Source: Gemmatimonadota bacterium
GTDB lineage: Bacteria > Latescibacterota > UBA2968 > GCA-2709665
Length of the DNA stretch: 62,733 nt
Direction of reading: 5' to 3'
Assembly: GCA_028877215.1 (NCBI GenBank)
Contig: JAPPFJ010000021.1
Coordinates: forward strand, 73,902-136,634
Shown: positions 1 through 8,421 of the stretch, one piece after another
How the letters are laid out: every line of letters starts with the position of its first letter
Position numbering within the stretch: position 1 is the first letter of the stretch
Notes under the pieces: generated by a model
The model's input: only the letters and a program-made list of their open reading frames with translations
Databases searched by the model: none
Told to the model about the DNA's origin: nothing
Program-made: the position numbers and the translations under genes

Positions 1-133
1 GCGGCCCCCGGCTATAACCGGGTTTTTGGTTGTCGGCCCCTAATAATCTCCCCATATTGCAATATCTTCAATCACCCGGGCCCGCTTTTATTATCCCGGG
101 GCCCCGTCTTCGTTGCGGTGTAATTGTTCTCGG

Positions 134-2599
134 CTATTCGTCCTTCGCTTCGTCCTCCGCTTCACGTTCGGAACCGTTCTTCAGGGCTGGGACAAGGAAC
201 CGAAGATTCTCACGAAGTTGCTCTCTTTCCTCCTTGTGAGGACTGATCCGAATCAGTTCCTCCAGGCAGAGGCTCGCACTGTCTCTTTTTCCGGCACGGA
301 GAAAGCTCACGGCAAGCTTCCGGTAACTGTCGTGCATCAGCGAGTACCACACCTCCCGGCCCACCGAATCGGGAGGGATTGTACTCTCCGCAACCCTGAT
401 GACTTGCAGGGCCTCTGACGGACGGTTCTGGAGATGCAACGTACGTACGAGGCCTTCGAAGATAACCAGGTAATTGCTGATGAGGCGACGGGCGACCGGA
501 TCCTTGTAGACGGTGGCGTCCGCAATTCCGGTGTAACGGTAATTCTCAAGCAGGTGCCGGGAGGTCAATCCCGCGTCGAATTGCCCGGGGGCGCGCTGCC
601 TGACGAGCCGGTAGACCATGCCTTCCATGGACAGATGGGACCGCAGGCCGCCCATGTTTCGCTCGGGAACCGTAACCGCGAAATATAGCGGACGCTGCCA
701 GTTGTTCCGGTCAACCAGGTACCAGATCATGAAGGTGTGGGATTCCAGGACATCCATGCGCTGGTTGCCCATCGGGAACTCTGTGAGGGGGATGTCCTCG
801 GCTTTGACGATAATCGTGCTGTCAGCGAGCGGGATGTCGAATCGTGTCCGCCATGGGCGGGCAATGACCTGCTGATCAATGGTTGCATCCGTCATCGGAA
901 TGGGAAGCATGGGATCCAGGTCGCGCAGCTGTTTGACGTACCAGGGGGTTTTCAGCAGGCTGAGGTTGACCACCCGGACGTCTCGGCGAAACCCCTCGAC
1001 ATACTGGAGAAACCACAACGGGTAGGTGTCGTTGTCTCCATTGGTGAAGAGGATGGCGTCGGGCTCGCAGGAACTGAGGATGTTCCGGGCATAGTCTCGT
1101 GCGACCAGGTCCCCGCTGCGGTCGCGTTCGAAGTAGCTGTTCTGCAGCAGGCCGATCGGCACGATCAGGCACACGACCGCGGCCAGCGCGGCTGCGGGAA
1201 CCGCGGCGTGACCTCGCGTAACGGCGACGATGAGGGCAGCGGCGCCGCCGCCGATCCACAGGCCAAAGAACGCGTACGCGCCAACAAAGATATACTCCCG
1301 TTCGCGGGGTTCGGGGTCCGGCATATTCAGATACAAGACGAGCCCGAGCCCCATGAGCAGAAACATGGCGAACACGCTGGCAAATCGCTTCCAGTCTCTG
1401 CGGAAGTGACTGACCGCGCCGACGATTCCCAGGAGAATGGGCACGACCGAATACGCGATGGTCTCCCGGTTGCCGTCCAGATTGGCCACGGCCCTGCGGA
1501 ACGAACCGGAAAGCATCTCGCCGACGGAAAATCGTTCCGTGAACCCGGGCAGTGTTTCCGAGAAGAAGCGGCCGATGAGCCCCTGATCGTAAAACGGGAA
1601 TTGCTGGAGGAAATATTTGACGTGGATGTTGAACTGAAAGTCCCAGAAGTCACCGCGACGTGGAAAAATGGAGTGGACGCCGTATTGCTGGCGGGTGAGG
1701 AAGGCCTTGAAATTCTCGTAGGTCTCCGGATTGTTCATATCGATGAACGGATTCAGGCCCGAACGGATGTAGAGCATGGCGTACGTGGAATATCCGAGGG
1801 CGATCATACCGATGGCGCACAGCCAGAACGCGGGATGACGCCACGCCGGGCGCAACAACAGGAGAGAGGCGAGTAAGGCCAGTACCAGGGCGACGGTGAC
1901 TTCGATTGGAGAGATGATGCACAAAAAGGGAAATACCGTAAGCCCGATTACGACGGATGCCTGTACGGAAGTGGACCGACCCTTGAGCAGATCGGAGAAG
2001 ACCAGGATGAGGATTCCAGGCACGGTGAGCAGGCATTGCAGATGCACGCCCGCGCCCAGGAAGAAGAGAAAGACGATGAAAATGAGCAGGCGGTCGCGAT
2101 ACCTGTCTTCGGGCGCGCCGTCCCAGCGCAGGGCAATGTAAAACGCCAGGACGGTGAACAGCATGGACAGCGCATAGACTTCGGCCTCGGTGGCATTTGC
2201 CCAGAAGGACGTGGAGAATGCGGCGGAAAGAGCCGCGACCGCGCCGCCGGTCAGGATGGCAATGCGGTCGGATATACGTTCGGGTCTGAGCCACCGCGAG
2301 AGCAGACGAACGCTGCAAAGGAAAAGCAGGAGCGCTGTGGCGGCCCCCGATAGAACAGAAATCAGGTTTACGCTGAATGCAACGCTATCGGGATCCGCGA
2401 AAAGCGTGAATATTCGGCCCAGGAGGGTATGAAAGGGCGCGCCGGGAGGATGTGGAATACCGAGGATGTACGAGGCCGCGATAAATTCGCCGGTGTCCCA
2501 GAAGGTTACCGTTGGCGCAACGGTTCGGATATATACGAAACACGTGATCAGAAAAACCAGGGCGCCGATGAGCCGGTTCTGTTCCCGGAACGTACTCAT
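134..2599 (-). CDS. DUF2723 polytopic membrane protein (GT-C-like)
   Basis: This 821-residue protein belongs to the DUF2723 (TMEM260-like) family of multi-spanning membrane proteins, which resemble GT-C glycosyltransferases and are thought to use lipid-linked sugars. The family signature is clear near the N-terminus: PTVTFWDTGEFIA at residues 29-41 and GIPHPPGAP at 47-55. About a dozen hydrophobic segments fill the first 500 residues. A soluble C-terminal part ends in TPR-like helices (about 715-800) and a charged tail. The ATG start follows a GAGG ribosome site. The stop lies only 130 bases from the contig end, so anything downstream is lost. It sits downstream of a small exported protein and may share its promoter. 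The family is well recognised; the donor and acceptor cannot be read from sequence. Confidence 0.9.
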   Translation of the reverse strand: MSTFREQNRLIGALVFLITCFVYIRTVAPTVTFWDTGEFIAASYILGIPHPPGAPFHTLLGRIFTLFADPDSVAFSVNLISVLSGAATALLLFLCSVRLLSRWLRPERISDRIAILTGGAVAALSAAFSTSFWANATEAEVYALSMLFTVLAFYIALRWDGAPEDRYRDRLLIFIVFLFFLGAGVHLQCLLTVPGILILVFSDLLKGRSTSVQASVVIGLTVFPFLCIISPIEVTVALVLALLASLLLLRPAWRHPAFWLCAIGMIALGYSTYAMLYIRSGLNPFIDMNNPETYENFKAFLTRQQYGVHSIFPRRGDFWDFQFNIHVKYFLQQFPFYDQGLIGRFFSETLPGFTERFSVGEMLSGSFRRAVANLDGNRETIAYSVVPILLGIVGAVSHFRRDWKRFASVFAMFLLMGLGLVLYLNMPDPEPREREYIFVGAYAFFGLWIGGGAAALIVAVTRGHAAVPAAALAAVVCLIVPIGLLQNSYFERDRSGDLVARDYARNILSSCEPDAILFTNGDNDTYPLWFLQYVEGFRRDVRVVNLSLLKTPWYVKQLRDLDPMLPIPMTDATIDQQVIARPWRTRFDIPLADSTIIVKAEDIPLTEFPMGNQRMDVLESHTFMIWYLVDRNNWQRPLYFAVTVPERNMGGLRSHLSMEGMVYRLVRQRAPGQFDAGLTSRHLLENYRYTGIADATVYKDPVARRLISNYLVIFEGLVRTLHLQNRPSEALQVIRVAESTIPPDSVGREVWYSLMHDSYRKLAVSFLRAGKRDSASLCLEELIRISPHKEEREQLRENLRFLVPALKNGSEREAEDEAKDE

Positions 2600-2687
2600 G
2601 GATGCCTCAGGCTATGCAGACCGGCGGAGATTCGGGAGCGAGAATACCGGCTCTTCGGTAAGACCGAATGACGACCCATGGTGGCGA

Positions 2688-2939
2688 TCACTCTTCAGGC
2701 AGTTCTTCGGGACCGTAGATGCGGATGGATTCGTACTGCTTTTCGTAGATGGCGTAGTAGACGTTGCCGTCCTTCAGAATCCAGGCGCTCGTACCCGCGC
2801 CGGTGATGGCAACACTGGAGCCCGCCTCCTCACTCTGTGCATGGGCCGTGCCGGGAGACCACAGCGGCCGGACCAGGTTGACAATCAGCAGGACCGCGAC
2901 CACAGCCAGCAGCGACTTCAGGGATTTACTGTTCGACAT
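2688..2939 (-). CDS. small exported or membrane-anchored protein, unknown
   Basis: This is an 83-residue protein that I do not recognise. An N-terminal hydrophobic segment (residues about 8-23) is followed by an AHA-Q signal-peptidase-like site near residues 33-36. The mature part is about 48 residues, with several Tyr and Ile residues and an acidic end (PEELPEE). The chosen ATG has an AAAGGA ribosome site about 10 bases upstream. The longer reading frame (to 3017) would start inside the predicted promoter and leader. It lies 88 bases upstream of the DUF2723 gene on the same strand, so the two are probably co-transcribed. Confidence 0.65.
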   Translation of the reverse strand: MSNSKSLKSLLAVVAVLLIVNLVRPLWSPGTAHAQSEEAGSSVAITGAGTSAWILKDGNVYYAIYEKQYESIRIYGPEELPEE

Positions 2940-3001
2940 GGGGCTGAATCCTTTCGGTGAATATGGACGTTGAACGGTCGTGGAGGGCTGTAAGTTCCAC
3001 C

Positions 3002-3030
3002 AATCTACAGGTTTCACGTGGTTCCGTCAA
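3002..3030 (-). promoter_or_regulatory. predicted sigma-70 type promoter
   Basis: On the minus strand a TTGACG -35 box (3025-3030) is followed by a 17-base spacer and a TAGATT -10 box (3002-3007). It lies about 60 bases upstream of the small exported protein gene and would also drive the DUF2723 gene. The match is good but is prediction only. Confidence 0.5.
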
Positions 3031-3061
3031 GCCAGGGCAGGCGAGACCGGGTCGGCCGCAG

Positions 3062-3102
3062 AGAAAAAAGCCACAGCCAGCGCATGGCGCTGGCTGTGGC
3101 TT
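3062..3102 (-). terminator. rho-independent terminator (minus strand)
   Basis: A perfect 16-base-pair hairpin (arms 3068-3083 and 3087-3102, ATG loop) is followed on the minus strand by TTTTTTCT. It would end transcripts coming from the sigma factor gene. The MITE-like element at 3105-3428 sits between that gene and the terminator. Confidence 0.85.
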
Positions 3103-3104
3103 AG

Positions 3105-3428
3105 CAGTCCGTTGAAACAGTCCATCCGGGCTGCGTCCGGCCCTTGTGACCGAATGACTGCGTTGCGCTCCCTCGCCGAATCGCTGGATGGGACTCGGTC
3201 GCGCGCCTTGCCTTCGGCCACAATGGCAAGTGTTCCGACGCGGAAATAGATTGCCGAAATTCGACCGCCGAGCCGCCCGGCTGGCAAGGCGCCTGAGCAA
3301 GGAGACCTGTCCGTGGTCGCCGAGCGAAGGCAACGCCGCCAGACGGGATGAATCGGCGGTCGAATGGTGACATATTTCCGGGACGGGACACCATGCCTCG
3401 CCTGCAGAGCGACTCTTCCAACGGACTG
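3105..3428. mobile_element. MITE-like element, family A, copy 1
   Basis: This 324-bp non-coding element is bounded by 18-bp terminal inverted repeats (CAGTCCGTTGAAACAGTC against CAGTCCGTTGGAAGAGTC read from the other end, 16 of 18 identical). A second copy lies in opposite orientation at 10676-11002 and matches along its whole length with scattered substitutions. It has no convincing gene, so it fits a non-autonomous miniature transposable element mobilised in trans. No clear target-site duplication could be assigned. Confidence 0.75.
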
Positions 3429-3446
3429 TATGGACGCATGCCGTCT

Positions 3447-4304
3447 TCAATGAAGATATGCCTTGAGCGGGCGGCTTCGGGAGTTATGGCGCAGCCTGTG
3501 GATGGCCTTTTCCTTGATCTGGCGTACCCGCTCCCGGGTCAATCCGAATCGTTCGCCGATTTCTTCCAGTGTAAGCGGGTGCTCCCGGTTGATGCCGAAG
3601 TAGAGACTGATCACTTCGGCTTCCCTTGGCGTGAGGGTTGCCAGCGCCTTCTCGACTTCGCGGTGAAGCGAGTCGTCTATGAGCGATTCATCGGGAGGTG
3701 GTTGCAGTTGATCTTCGAGAATGTCCAGCAGGCTGTTGTCTTCGCTTTCGCTGAACGGGGCGTCAAGCGAAAGGTGCCGGCTCGAGATCTTGAGTGTATC
3801 CATCACCTCATAGTCGCTCATTTCCAGTTCATCGGCAATTTCGCTGGGGCTGGGCTCCCGCCCGAATTCCTGCTCCAGCCCGCTGGATGCCTTGCCGATT
3901 TTGTGCAGGGCGCCTACTCTGTTCAGGGGCAGCCGTACGATTCTGGACTGCTCGGCAAGGGCCTGAAGGATGGCCTGCCTGATCCACCATACAGCATAGG
4001 AAATAAACTTGAAGCCCTTTGTCTCGTCGAAGCGCTTGGCCGCCTTTATAAGTCCCAGATTTCCTTCGTTGATCAGGTCTCCCATCGAGAGACCCTGGTT
4101 CTGGTATTGTTTGGCCACGCTTACTACGAATCTCAAGTTTGCTTTGGTAAGCTTCTCGAGGGCATCCTGGTCGCCCTTCTTGATTCGCTTGGCGAGGGCG
4201 ATCTCTTCGTCTGCCGTTAGAAGGTCGACTTCTCCGATCTCTTGAAGGTACTGATCCAGGGATTCATCTTCGCGCGCGTACGGCCTTTTAGCTAGCTTAG
4301 ACAC
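3447..4304 (-). CDS. rpoD: RNA polymerase primary-type sigma factor (RpoD/SigA family)
   Basis: This 285-residue sigma-70 factor has the compact form usual in FCB bacteria, without region 1.1. Region 1.2 begins near residue 13. Region 2 (about 52-125) includes the core-binding and promoter-melting segments ([47 protein letters not shown]). Region 3 spans about 130-210. Region 4 (about 220-275) ends in the helix-turn-helix [19 protein letters not shown] that reads the -35 box. The start codon is GTG with an AAAGG ribosome site. It follows the HtrA gene on the same strand, with a 235-base gap in which I saw no strong promoter. It may be the housekeeping sigma; the near-consensus -10/-35 promoters elsewhere in the window would suit it. 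Confidence 0.93.
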   Translation of the reverse strand: MSKLAKRPYAREDESLDQYLQEIGEVDLLTADEEIALAKRIKKGDQDALEKLTKANLRFVVSVAKQYQNQGLSMGDLINEGNLGLIKAAKRFDETKGFKFISYAVWWIRQAILQALAEQSRIVRLPLNRVGALHKIGKASSGLEQEFGREPSPSEIADELEMSDYEVMDTLKISSRHLSLDAPFSESEDNSLLDILEDQLQPPPDESLIDDSLHREVEKALATLTPREAEVISLYFGINREHPLTLEEIGERFGLTRERVRQIKEKAIHRLRHNSRSRPLKAYLH

Positions 4305-4539
4305 TCGTCAGCCTTTCTTTGCACCGGGGAAGGTCGGTTCAGTTGGCCGGGGTTTCGGAGCCGGACTGTGAGCCGAGAAAATCAGTACGGGAGAAACGAC
4401 TGAGTTTCTCGAAGGGGATTAAGACTGTCGTAGTGAACCTTGCTGATGCTGATGTCGGTCCTGTAAGACTGGTGAGCGCTACATAAGATTGCCCCCTTTC
4501 AGACTGCCGGACGGCCTTCAGCAGATGGCTGAAGCGCGT

Positions 4540-5922
4540 TCAGCGCCCCGGTCGGAGGGCGACGAAGAGCGTGTTGCCGTCGTCCTTCTTCAGGATCAGG
4601 AACAAACCGGGCCTTACAGCCCTCTTGATCTCTTCAACCATCTTGTGATAGTCCCGGACGTTTGAGATGGCAACGCCGTCGATTTCAAGGATCGCATCGC
4701 CGCGTTCGATTTGTTTTTTTTCCGCCGGACTTCCGGGTGCGACGTAATGTACCACGACTCCGGGGCCGAATCTGGAAACCTGCAGGCGGCCGCTTTCCCA
4801 ATCTGAGCGATTCTTGACCTCAAGCCCGGGCCAATCCGAACTGTTGGATCTGAATCCGTTCGGGGGCCGAGTCTGCTTCTGCCTCCGGCCTAGCGTGCAG
4901 GAAACCCTGAGCGGTCTCCCGTCCCGAAGGACAACAAGCGCAATGGATTCCCCCGGACGGTACCGTGTAATCCGGTTGAGAAAATTCTGGGCATTTGTGA
5001 TAGGGCTGGCGTCCAGCGTCCTGATGACGTCGCCACGCTTGAGGCCGCCGCGCCCTGCCGGGCTGTCCGCCTGAACTTCCCCGATCAGTATGCCCGAAGT
5101 CAGCTGCAGATCCAGCGCGTCCGCAAGATCGGGAGTCAGATCCTGGGGACGGATACCGAGGTAACCGCGGACAACCTCCCCATGTTTTCGGAGTTCCGCC
5201 GCAACCCTTCCGGCAACGTCGATCGGAATGGCGAACCCGATGCCGGATCCCACGGGATTGTAAGCGGTATTCACGCCCACGACCCGCCCGGCGCTATTGA
5301 CCAGGGGCCCGCCGCTGTTGCCGGGATTGATGGACGCGTCCGTCTGCAGGAAATCCTGAAAGGGCGGCGTCGAAATGTCGCCCTGAATTCGCTCCAGATG
5401 CCGTCCCTTGCCGCTGATCACACCGACGCTGACGGTATGGTGAAAGCCGAAAGGACTGCCTACGGCCATCACCCAGTCACCGACCTGTACCGAATCTGAA
5501 TTGCCCAGACGGGCTATGCGCGAACGATCGATCGGAGTTTTTGAATGAAGGCGCAAAAGCGCCAGGTCGGTGTCGGGATCCTGTCCGACGATTTCAGCGG
5601 CATATTCCGTACCGTCGGAAAACCCGACCTGAATTCCGATTGCACCTTCTATAACGTGGTTGCTGGTCAGGATATGTCCGGTCGCGTCCAGGACAAAACC
5701 CGATCCGTAACGCAGCGCTGACGGACCCCGGCGCAACCCCGACCGGGAGAACTCACGGCCGTAGGAACTGTTGGCCGAAATGCTGACAACGGCCGGCCTT
5801 ACCAGCCTGACGACGTTTGCGAACGACCGTACGGGACTGTCGGCCCATGCGGTCTGGAACCGCAACAGGAAGAGGACTGCAAAGAAGACAACCTGGCAAA
5901 CCCGCGCGGGTTGGGGTGTCAT
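4540..5922 (-). CDS. HtrA/DegP-family periplasmic serine protease
   Basis: This 460-residue trypsin-like serine protease with two PDZ domains should act on misfolded proteins in the cell envelope. A signal peptide covers residues 1-27. The catalytic triad is visible as His89 (TSNHVIEG), Asp119 (DTDLALLRL) and Ser203 (NPGNSGGPL). PDZ1 spans about 240-340, PDZ2 about 365-455, and length and order match DegP/DegQ/DegS-type enzymes. The gene starts 7 bases after the stop of the coiled-coil protein, itself 17 bases after a BMC-H shell gene, so a stress protease seems co-transcribed with a shell protein. The exact subtype (DegP, DegQ or DegS) is not assignable. Confidence 0.93.
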   Translation of the reverse strand: MTPQPARVCQVVFFAVLFLLRFQTAWADSPVRSFANVVRLVRPAVVSISANSSYGREFSRSGLRRGPSALRYGSGFVLDATGHILTSNHVIEGAIGIQVGFSDGTEYAAEIVGQDPDTDLALLRLHSKTPIDRSRIARLGNSDSVQVGDWVMAVGSPFGFHHTVSVGVISGKGRHLERIQGDISTPPFQDFLQTDASINPGNSGGPLVNSAGRVVGVNTAYNPVGSGIGFAIPIDVAGRVAAELRKHGEVVRGYLGIRPQDLTPDLADALDLQLTSGILIGEVQADSPAGRGGLKRGDVIRTLDASPITNAQNFLNRITRYRPGESIALVVLRDGRPLRVSCTLGRRQKQTRPPNGFRSNSSDWPGLEVKNRSDWESGRLQVSRFGPGVVVHYVAPGSPAEKKQIERGDAILEIDGVAISNVRDYHKMVEEIKRAVRPGLFLILKKDDGNTLFVALRPGR

Positions 5923-5929
5923 GCCGATA

Positions 5930-6274
5930 CTATGTCTCCGCCTCTGCGGTCTTCTCCTCTTCCTGGTTGTGGCCGGCTTTCAGATTCTTCAGAAGTGCTT
6001 CCCGTTCTTGCAGAAGATTCTCAAGTTCGTTGATTCTCCGCACCAGATCCTGTACGTCGACTGCCTGGGCAACGTCACTTTCGCCGCCCTCGGACAGGTG
6101 CGTGTAGACCGCGCCGCCCAACTCCGCGAAGGCTTCGTGTATGGCATGGCGGGTTCCCGCGATATCGAGCCTGGCGCGTCCGATTTTCCCCAGGTGCTCG
6201 GCCTTGTGGGCCGCTGTTGCGGCACTGTCGATGATCCCTCTCTTGATGCGTTCCCAAAGCGTGTCTTTATCCAT
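5930..6274 (-). CDS. small coiled-coil protein between BMC-H and HtrA genes
   Basis: This 114-residue protein is predicted to be mainly helical. Residues about 72-100 (RINELENLLQEREALLKNL) form a heptad-patterned coiled coil, and the tail is rich in Glu. There is no signal peptide or membrane segment, so it is probably cytoplasmic. The start is fixed by an AAGGAG site upstream of the ATG at 6274; a longer frame continues antisense-like through the BMC-H gene and is rejected. It sits 17 bases after the BMC-H stop and 7 bases before HtrA, in one apparent operon. I do not recognise a named family. A role linked to shell assembly or positioning is only guilt by association. Confidence 0.75.
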   Translation of the reverse strand: MDKDTLWERIKRGIIDSAATAAHKAEHLGKIGRARLDIAGTRHAIHEAFAELGGAVYTHLSEGGESDVAQAVDVQDLVRRINELENLLQEREALLKNLKAGHNQEEEKTAEAET

Positions 6275-6291
6275 CCGGGACTCCTTCGACA

Positions 6292-6741
6292 TTAGGTGTC
6301 GATGTTGGCATCCGCGCTGAGGAGCGCCTGGATCAATTGTTGGCGGCTGGCGCGTGAGATCTCGCGACCCTTGATGGGCAGACCGGGTGTCTGTCTGGCC
6401 AGCCGTCGGAGCTGTACGACCGAGAGACCGCTGACGTCCGGATTTTCCGGAGATGGGGTCCGGGGCCCATTCAATTCGAACACGTCCACCAGATCGTCGT
6501 GAGGATTCGGAATCACGTGTCGGGATACCAGCTGACCGACCCGTTCTGCAGCCTCGGCGGCAGCCTGGACAGCGGCCTGTACGGCCCCAACGTCTCCCAG
6601 GATTCGAATGGAAACGAGGCCTCCATCTATCTTTTCGACAGCCGCAAGTTCGACCGCGGCTGCCTTCGCGGCCGCGTCTGCCGCTTCGACGACGCCGGTG
6701 AATCCGCGAGTTTCGATCAGACCTAACGCGTTTTTGGCCAT
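6292..6741 (-). CDS. BMC-H shell protein with C-terminal SAP/Rho-N-like extension
   Basis: This 149-residue protein starts with a complete hexamer-forming BMC domain (about 1-92: ALGLIETRGFTGVVEAAD, then EKIDGGLVSIRILGDVGAV around the pore loop). A Pro-rich linker follows, then a helical C-terminal segment (about 105-142, SVVQLRRLAR and GREISRASRQQLIQAL) that resembles SAP or Rho-N-like helix-extended-loop-helix modules. The pore loop reads KIDGG, unlike KIGAG in the other BMC-H of this window, so the pores may differ in charge. The chosen ATG is the usual family start; a longer frame would begin inside the 20-bp-stem hairpin at 6773-6824. The shell identity is firm. The nucleic-acid-binding idea for the tail is inference. 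Confidence 0.9.
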   Translation of the reverse strand: MAKNALGLIETRGFTGVVEAADAAAKAAAVELAAVEKIDGGLVSIRILGDVGAVQAAVQAAAEAAERVGQLVSRHVIPNPHDDLVDVFELNGPRTPSPENPDVSGLSVVQLRRLARQTPGLPIKGREISRASRQQLIQALLSADANIDT

Positions 6742-6772
6742 ATCGGGGTCCGGAGCGGGATAACGTGAAAAC

Positions 6773-6824
6773 ACGACAGCGGCCACTCCGGGCGCAGAGA
6801 GGCACCCGGAGTGGCCGCTGTCGT
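6773..6824. promoter_or_regulatory. long perfect hairpin between propeller and BMC-H genes
   Basis: Two 20-base arms (6773-6792 and 6805-6824) are perfect reverse complements with a 12-base loop. On the minus strand the hairpin lies between the propeller gene stop (6997) and the BMC-H start (6741). A short second hairpin (CGTGTTTTCACG) follows rather than a clean U-tract. It could be a partial terminator, an attenuator or an mRNA-stabilising element that sets BMC-H output. Confidence 0.7.
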
Positions 6825-6996
6825 TCAACTCAGCAGATGAAATAGGGGAAAGATCATCAGGACCATTCGATTACGTACTAGCGCTGAAGTTACGTTATGT
6901 ACCAAATCTAAAGATAAGGAAAACGCCGGTTAGTGTCACGTGTTTTTTCTGTCACGACCAAGAGAAGATGGAATTTAATCAATGGAAAACAATAAA

Positions 6997-8421
6997 TTAT
7001 CGAAAAAAGTCCTGCGACCAATCGTAACGGCTCGCACCTTTTTCCGTGCCGAACCAGACGTAGTCGTCCTGAAGCAGCACGGCCTGCGTACGGTCATCGA
7101 TCAGGCCGCTGGACTGCGTGTAGCGCTTCCAGAGTTTCGTGGAAATATCGAAGCGGAACGCGCCAAGGTCGGTGGCAAGCCAGACGTGGCTGGTATCGGC
7201 CGCAATCGATACGTGACGGTCGCCGTGTATCTCGGCGAGAGCGAATCGTTGCCATGGCGAGTCCGGCGCGGCCAGATGAATGAGCGCGGACGGCGACTCA
7301 ACCGTTGCCCACACGTGGTTCCTGCAGGTGGCCAGCCCGTTGATGGGACGGGACGTGAGTCCTCCGGGGCTCCGGACGGGCGTCCAGTTCACGTCGTCGA
7401 CGGGACAGCGAAACAGACCCAGATGCGTGCCTGCCCAGATGTAGCCGGCGCCGGCGGCCATGGCATGAATGGTGAAGCTTTCGCTGCCGCCGACCCAGCG
7501 GATCGTGTCCGCCTGTGTATCGAACACGGCCAGTCCGGCCTGGGTGCCGATCCAGACCCGTGTCCCCGCTCTGGCCAGGGCGGTGACCTCGCGCCGGCCG
7601 GGCAATCGATAGGTTATCCACTGACCGGAGTGTCGCACGTATCGGATAAGGCCGTTCCAGGCGCCGAACCAGACCGTGGCGCTGTCGGGAAGAATGGCGG
7701 AAATACGTGCCTCATCGAGACCCATGATGTGCTCCGGCTCGAAGTATTCCCACAGTTGGGTTGAGAGATGGTACCGCGTTATTGCCTGTTCCCTTATGCC
7801 GTAGACGCCTCTGCCTCCGAACCAAATGCTGTCTCCGTCTCTCGCCATGGCAGTGATATTCTCGTCGAGAGGCCCGAAAGCGTGGAATTCGACTTGCCGG
7901 TCCGTCATTTTCGCCTTGGCGATTCCCAGTCCGCCGGTGCCGATCCACAGCGTGTGCCAGGTGTCCATCAGCGTCGCCGTGATGGGATAACTCCTTCGCG
8001 GACCCCGGATCCATCCGCCCTCAATGAAGAAGCCGAAGGGCATATAGACAGGCGGAATCGGCGCCGGCGGGCGGCGCGGTGGCGGGTCGTCGCCGAAATA
8101 GGAAACGGTTTCCAGGCGCGTGAGCCAGCGGGCCGCACCCGACGGCGTGTCCATCCAGAGTTCGCCGGTACTGGCGTCGTAGGCAATGGCGCGAATGCGA
8201 TTGTCCGGCAGGCCGTCAAGGACTGTCAGCGGCCTGTGCCAGCGTTCGCCGTAAATGTCGTAACGCCGGATGCCCCGCTCTGTACCCACGTAGATGTACT
8301 GGCTGCCTTCGGCCAGGGCTGTAACCGAGTTCATATTGGGGAAGGCGGTCCAGAGTTCCCGATCGAAACCGGGCAGCGGGTTCGCGAGCAGGAGAAACAG
8401 CGCGATGGAAAGGGATATCAT
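6997..8421 (-). CDS. secreted beta-propeller protein coupled to acetate kinase
   Basis: This 474-residue protein has a signal peptide (about 1-18) and many repeats of about 40-50 residues with the pattern of two-component-regulator propeller blades (YVGTERGIRRYD, GLPDNRIRAIAYD, VWIGTQAGLAVFD, VWFGTEKGASRYD). It should fold as one or two beta-propellers in the periplasm or outside the cell. There is no kinase, membrane or DNA-binding domain, so it is not a hybrid sensor itself. The ATG overlaps the stop of the acetate kinase gene by four bases (ATGA), which points to translational coupling. Why an exported propeller is coupled to a cytoplasmic BMC-pathway enzyme is unclear. The ligand is unknown. 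Confidence 0.82.
   Translation of the reverse strand: MISLSIALFLLLANPLPGFDRELWTAFPNMNSVTALAEGSQYIYVGTERGIRRYDIYGERWHRPLTVLDGLPDNRIRAIAYDASTGELWMDTPSGAARWLTRLETVSYFGDDPPPRRPPAPIPPVYMPFGFFIEGGWIRGPRRSYPITATLMDTWHTLWIGTGGLGIAKAKMTDRQVEFHAFGPLDENITAMARDGDSIWFGGRGVYGIREQAITRYHLSTQLWEYFEPEHIMGLDEARISAILPDSATVWFGAWNGLIRYVRHSGQWITYRLPGRREVTALARAGTRVWIGTQAGLAVFDTQADTIRWVGGSESFTIHAMAAGAGYIWAGTHLGLFRCPVDDVNWTPVRSPGGLTSRPINGLATCRNHVWATVESPSALIHLAAPDSPWQRFALAEIHGDRHVSIAADTSHVWLATDLGAFRFDISTKLWKRYTQSSGLIDDRTQAVLLQDDYVWFGTEKGASRYDWSQDFFR

Noticed and set aside
1..133. Possible small gene at the window start
   Set aside because: Short frames have no ribosome site or pattern, and the sequence looks like low-quality contig edge.
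737..1876. 379-codon open frame on the plus strand
   Set aside because: It lies antisense to the DUF2723 gene, has no family pattern or ribosome site, and reflects GC-rich codon structure of the real gene.
6742..6828. Longer BMC-H start at 6828
   Set aside because: It would begin inside the 20-bp hairpin and add residues foreign to the family.
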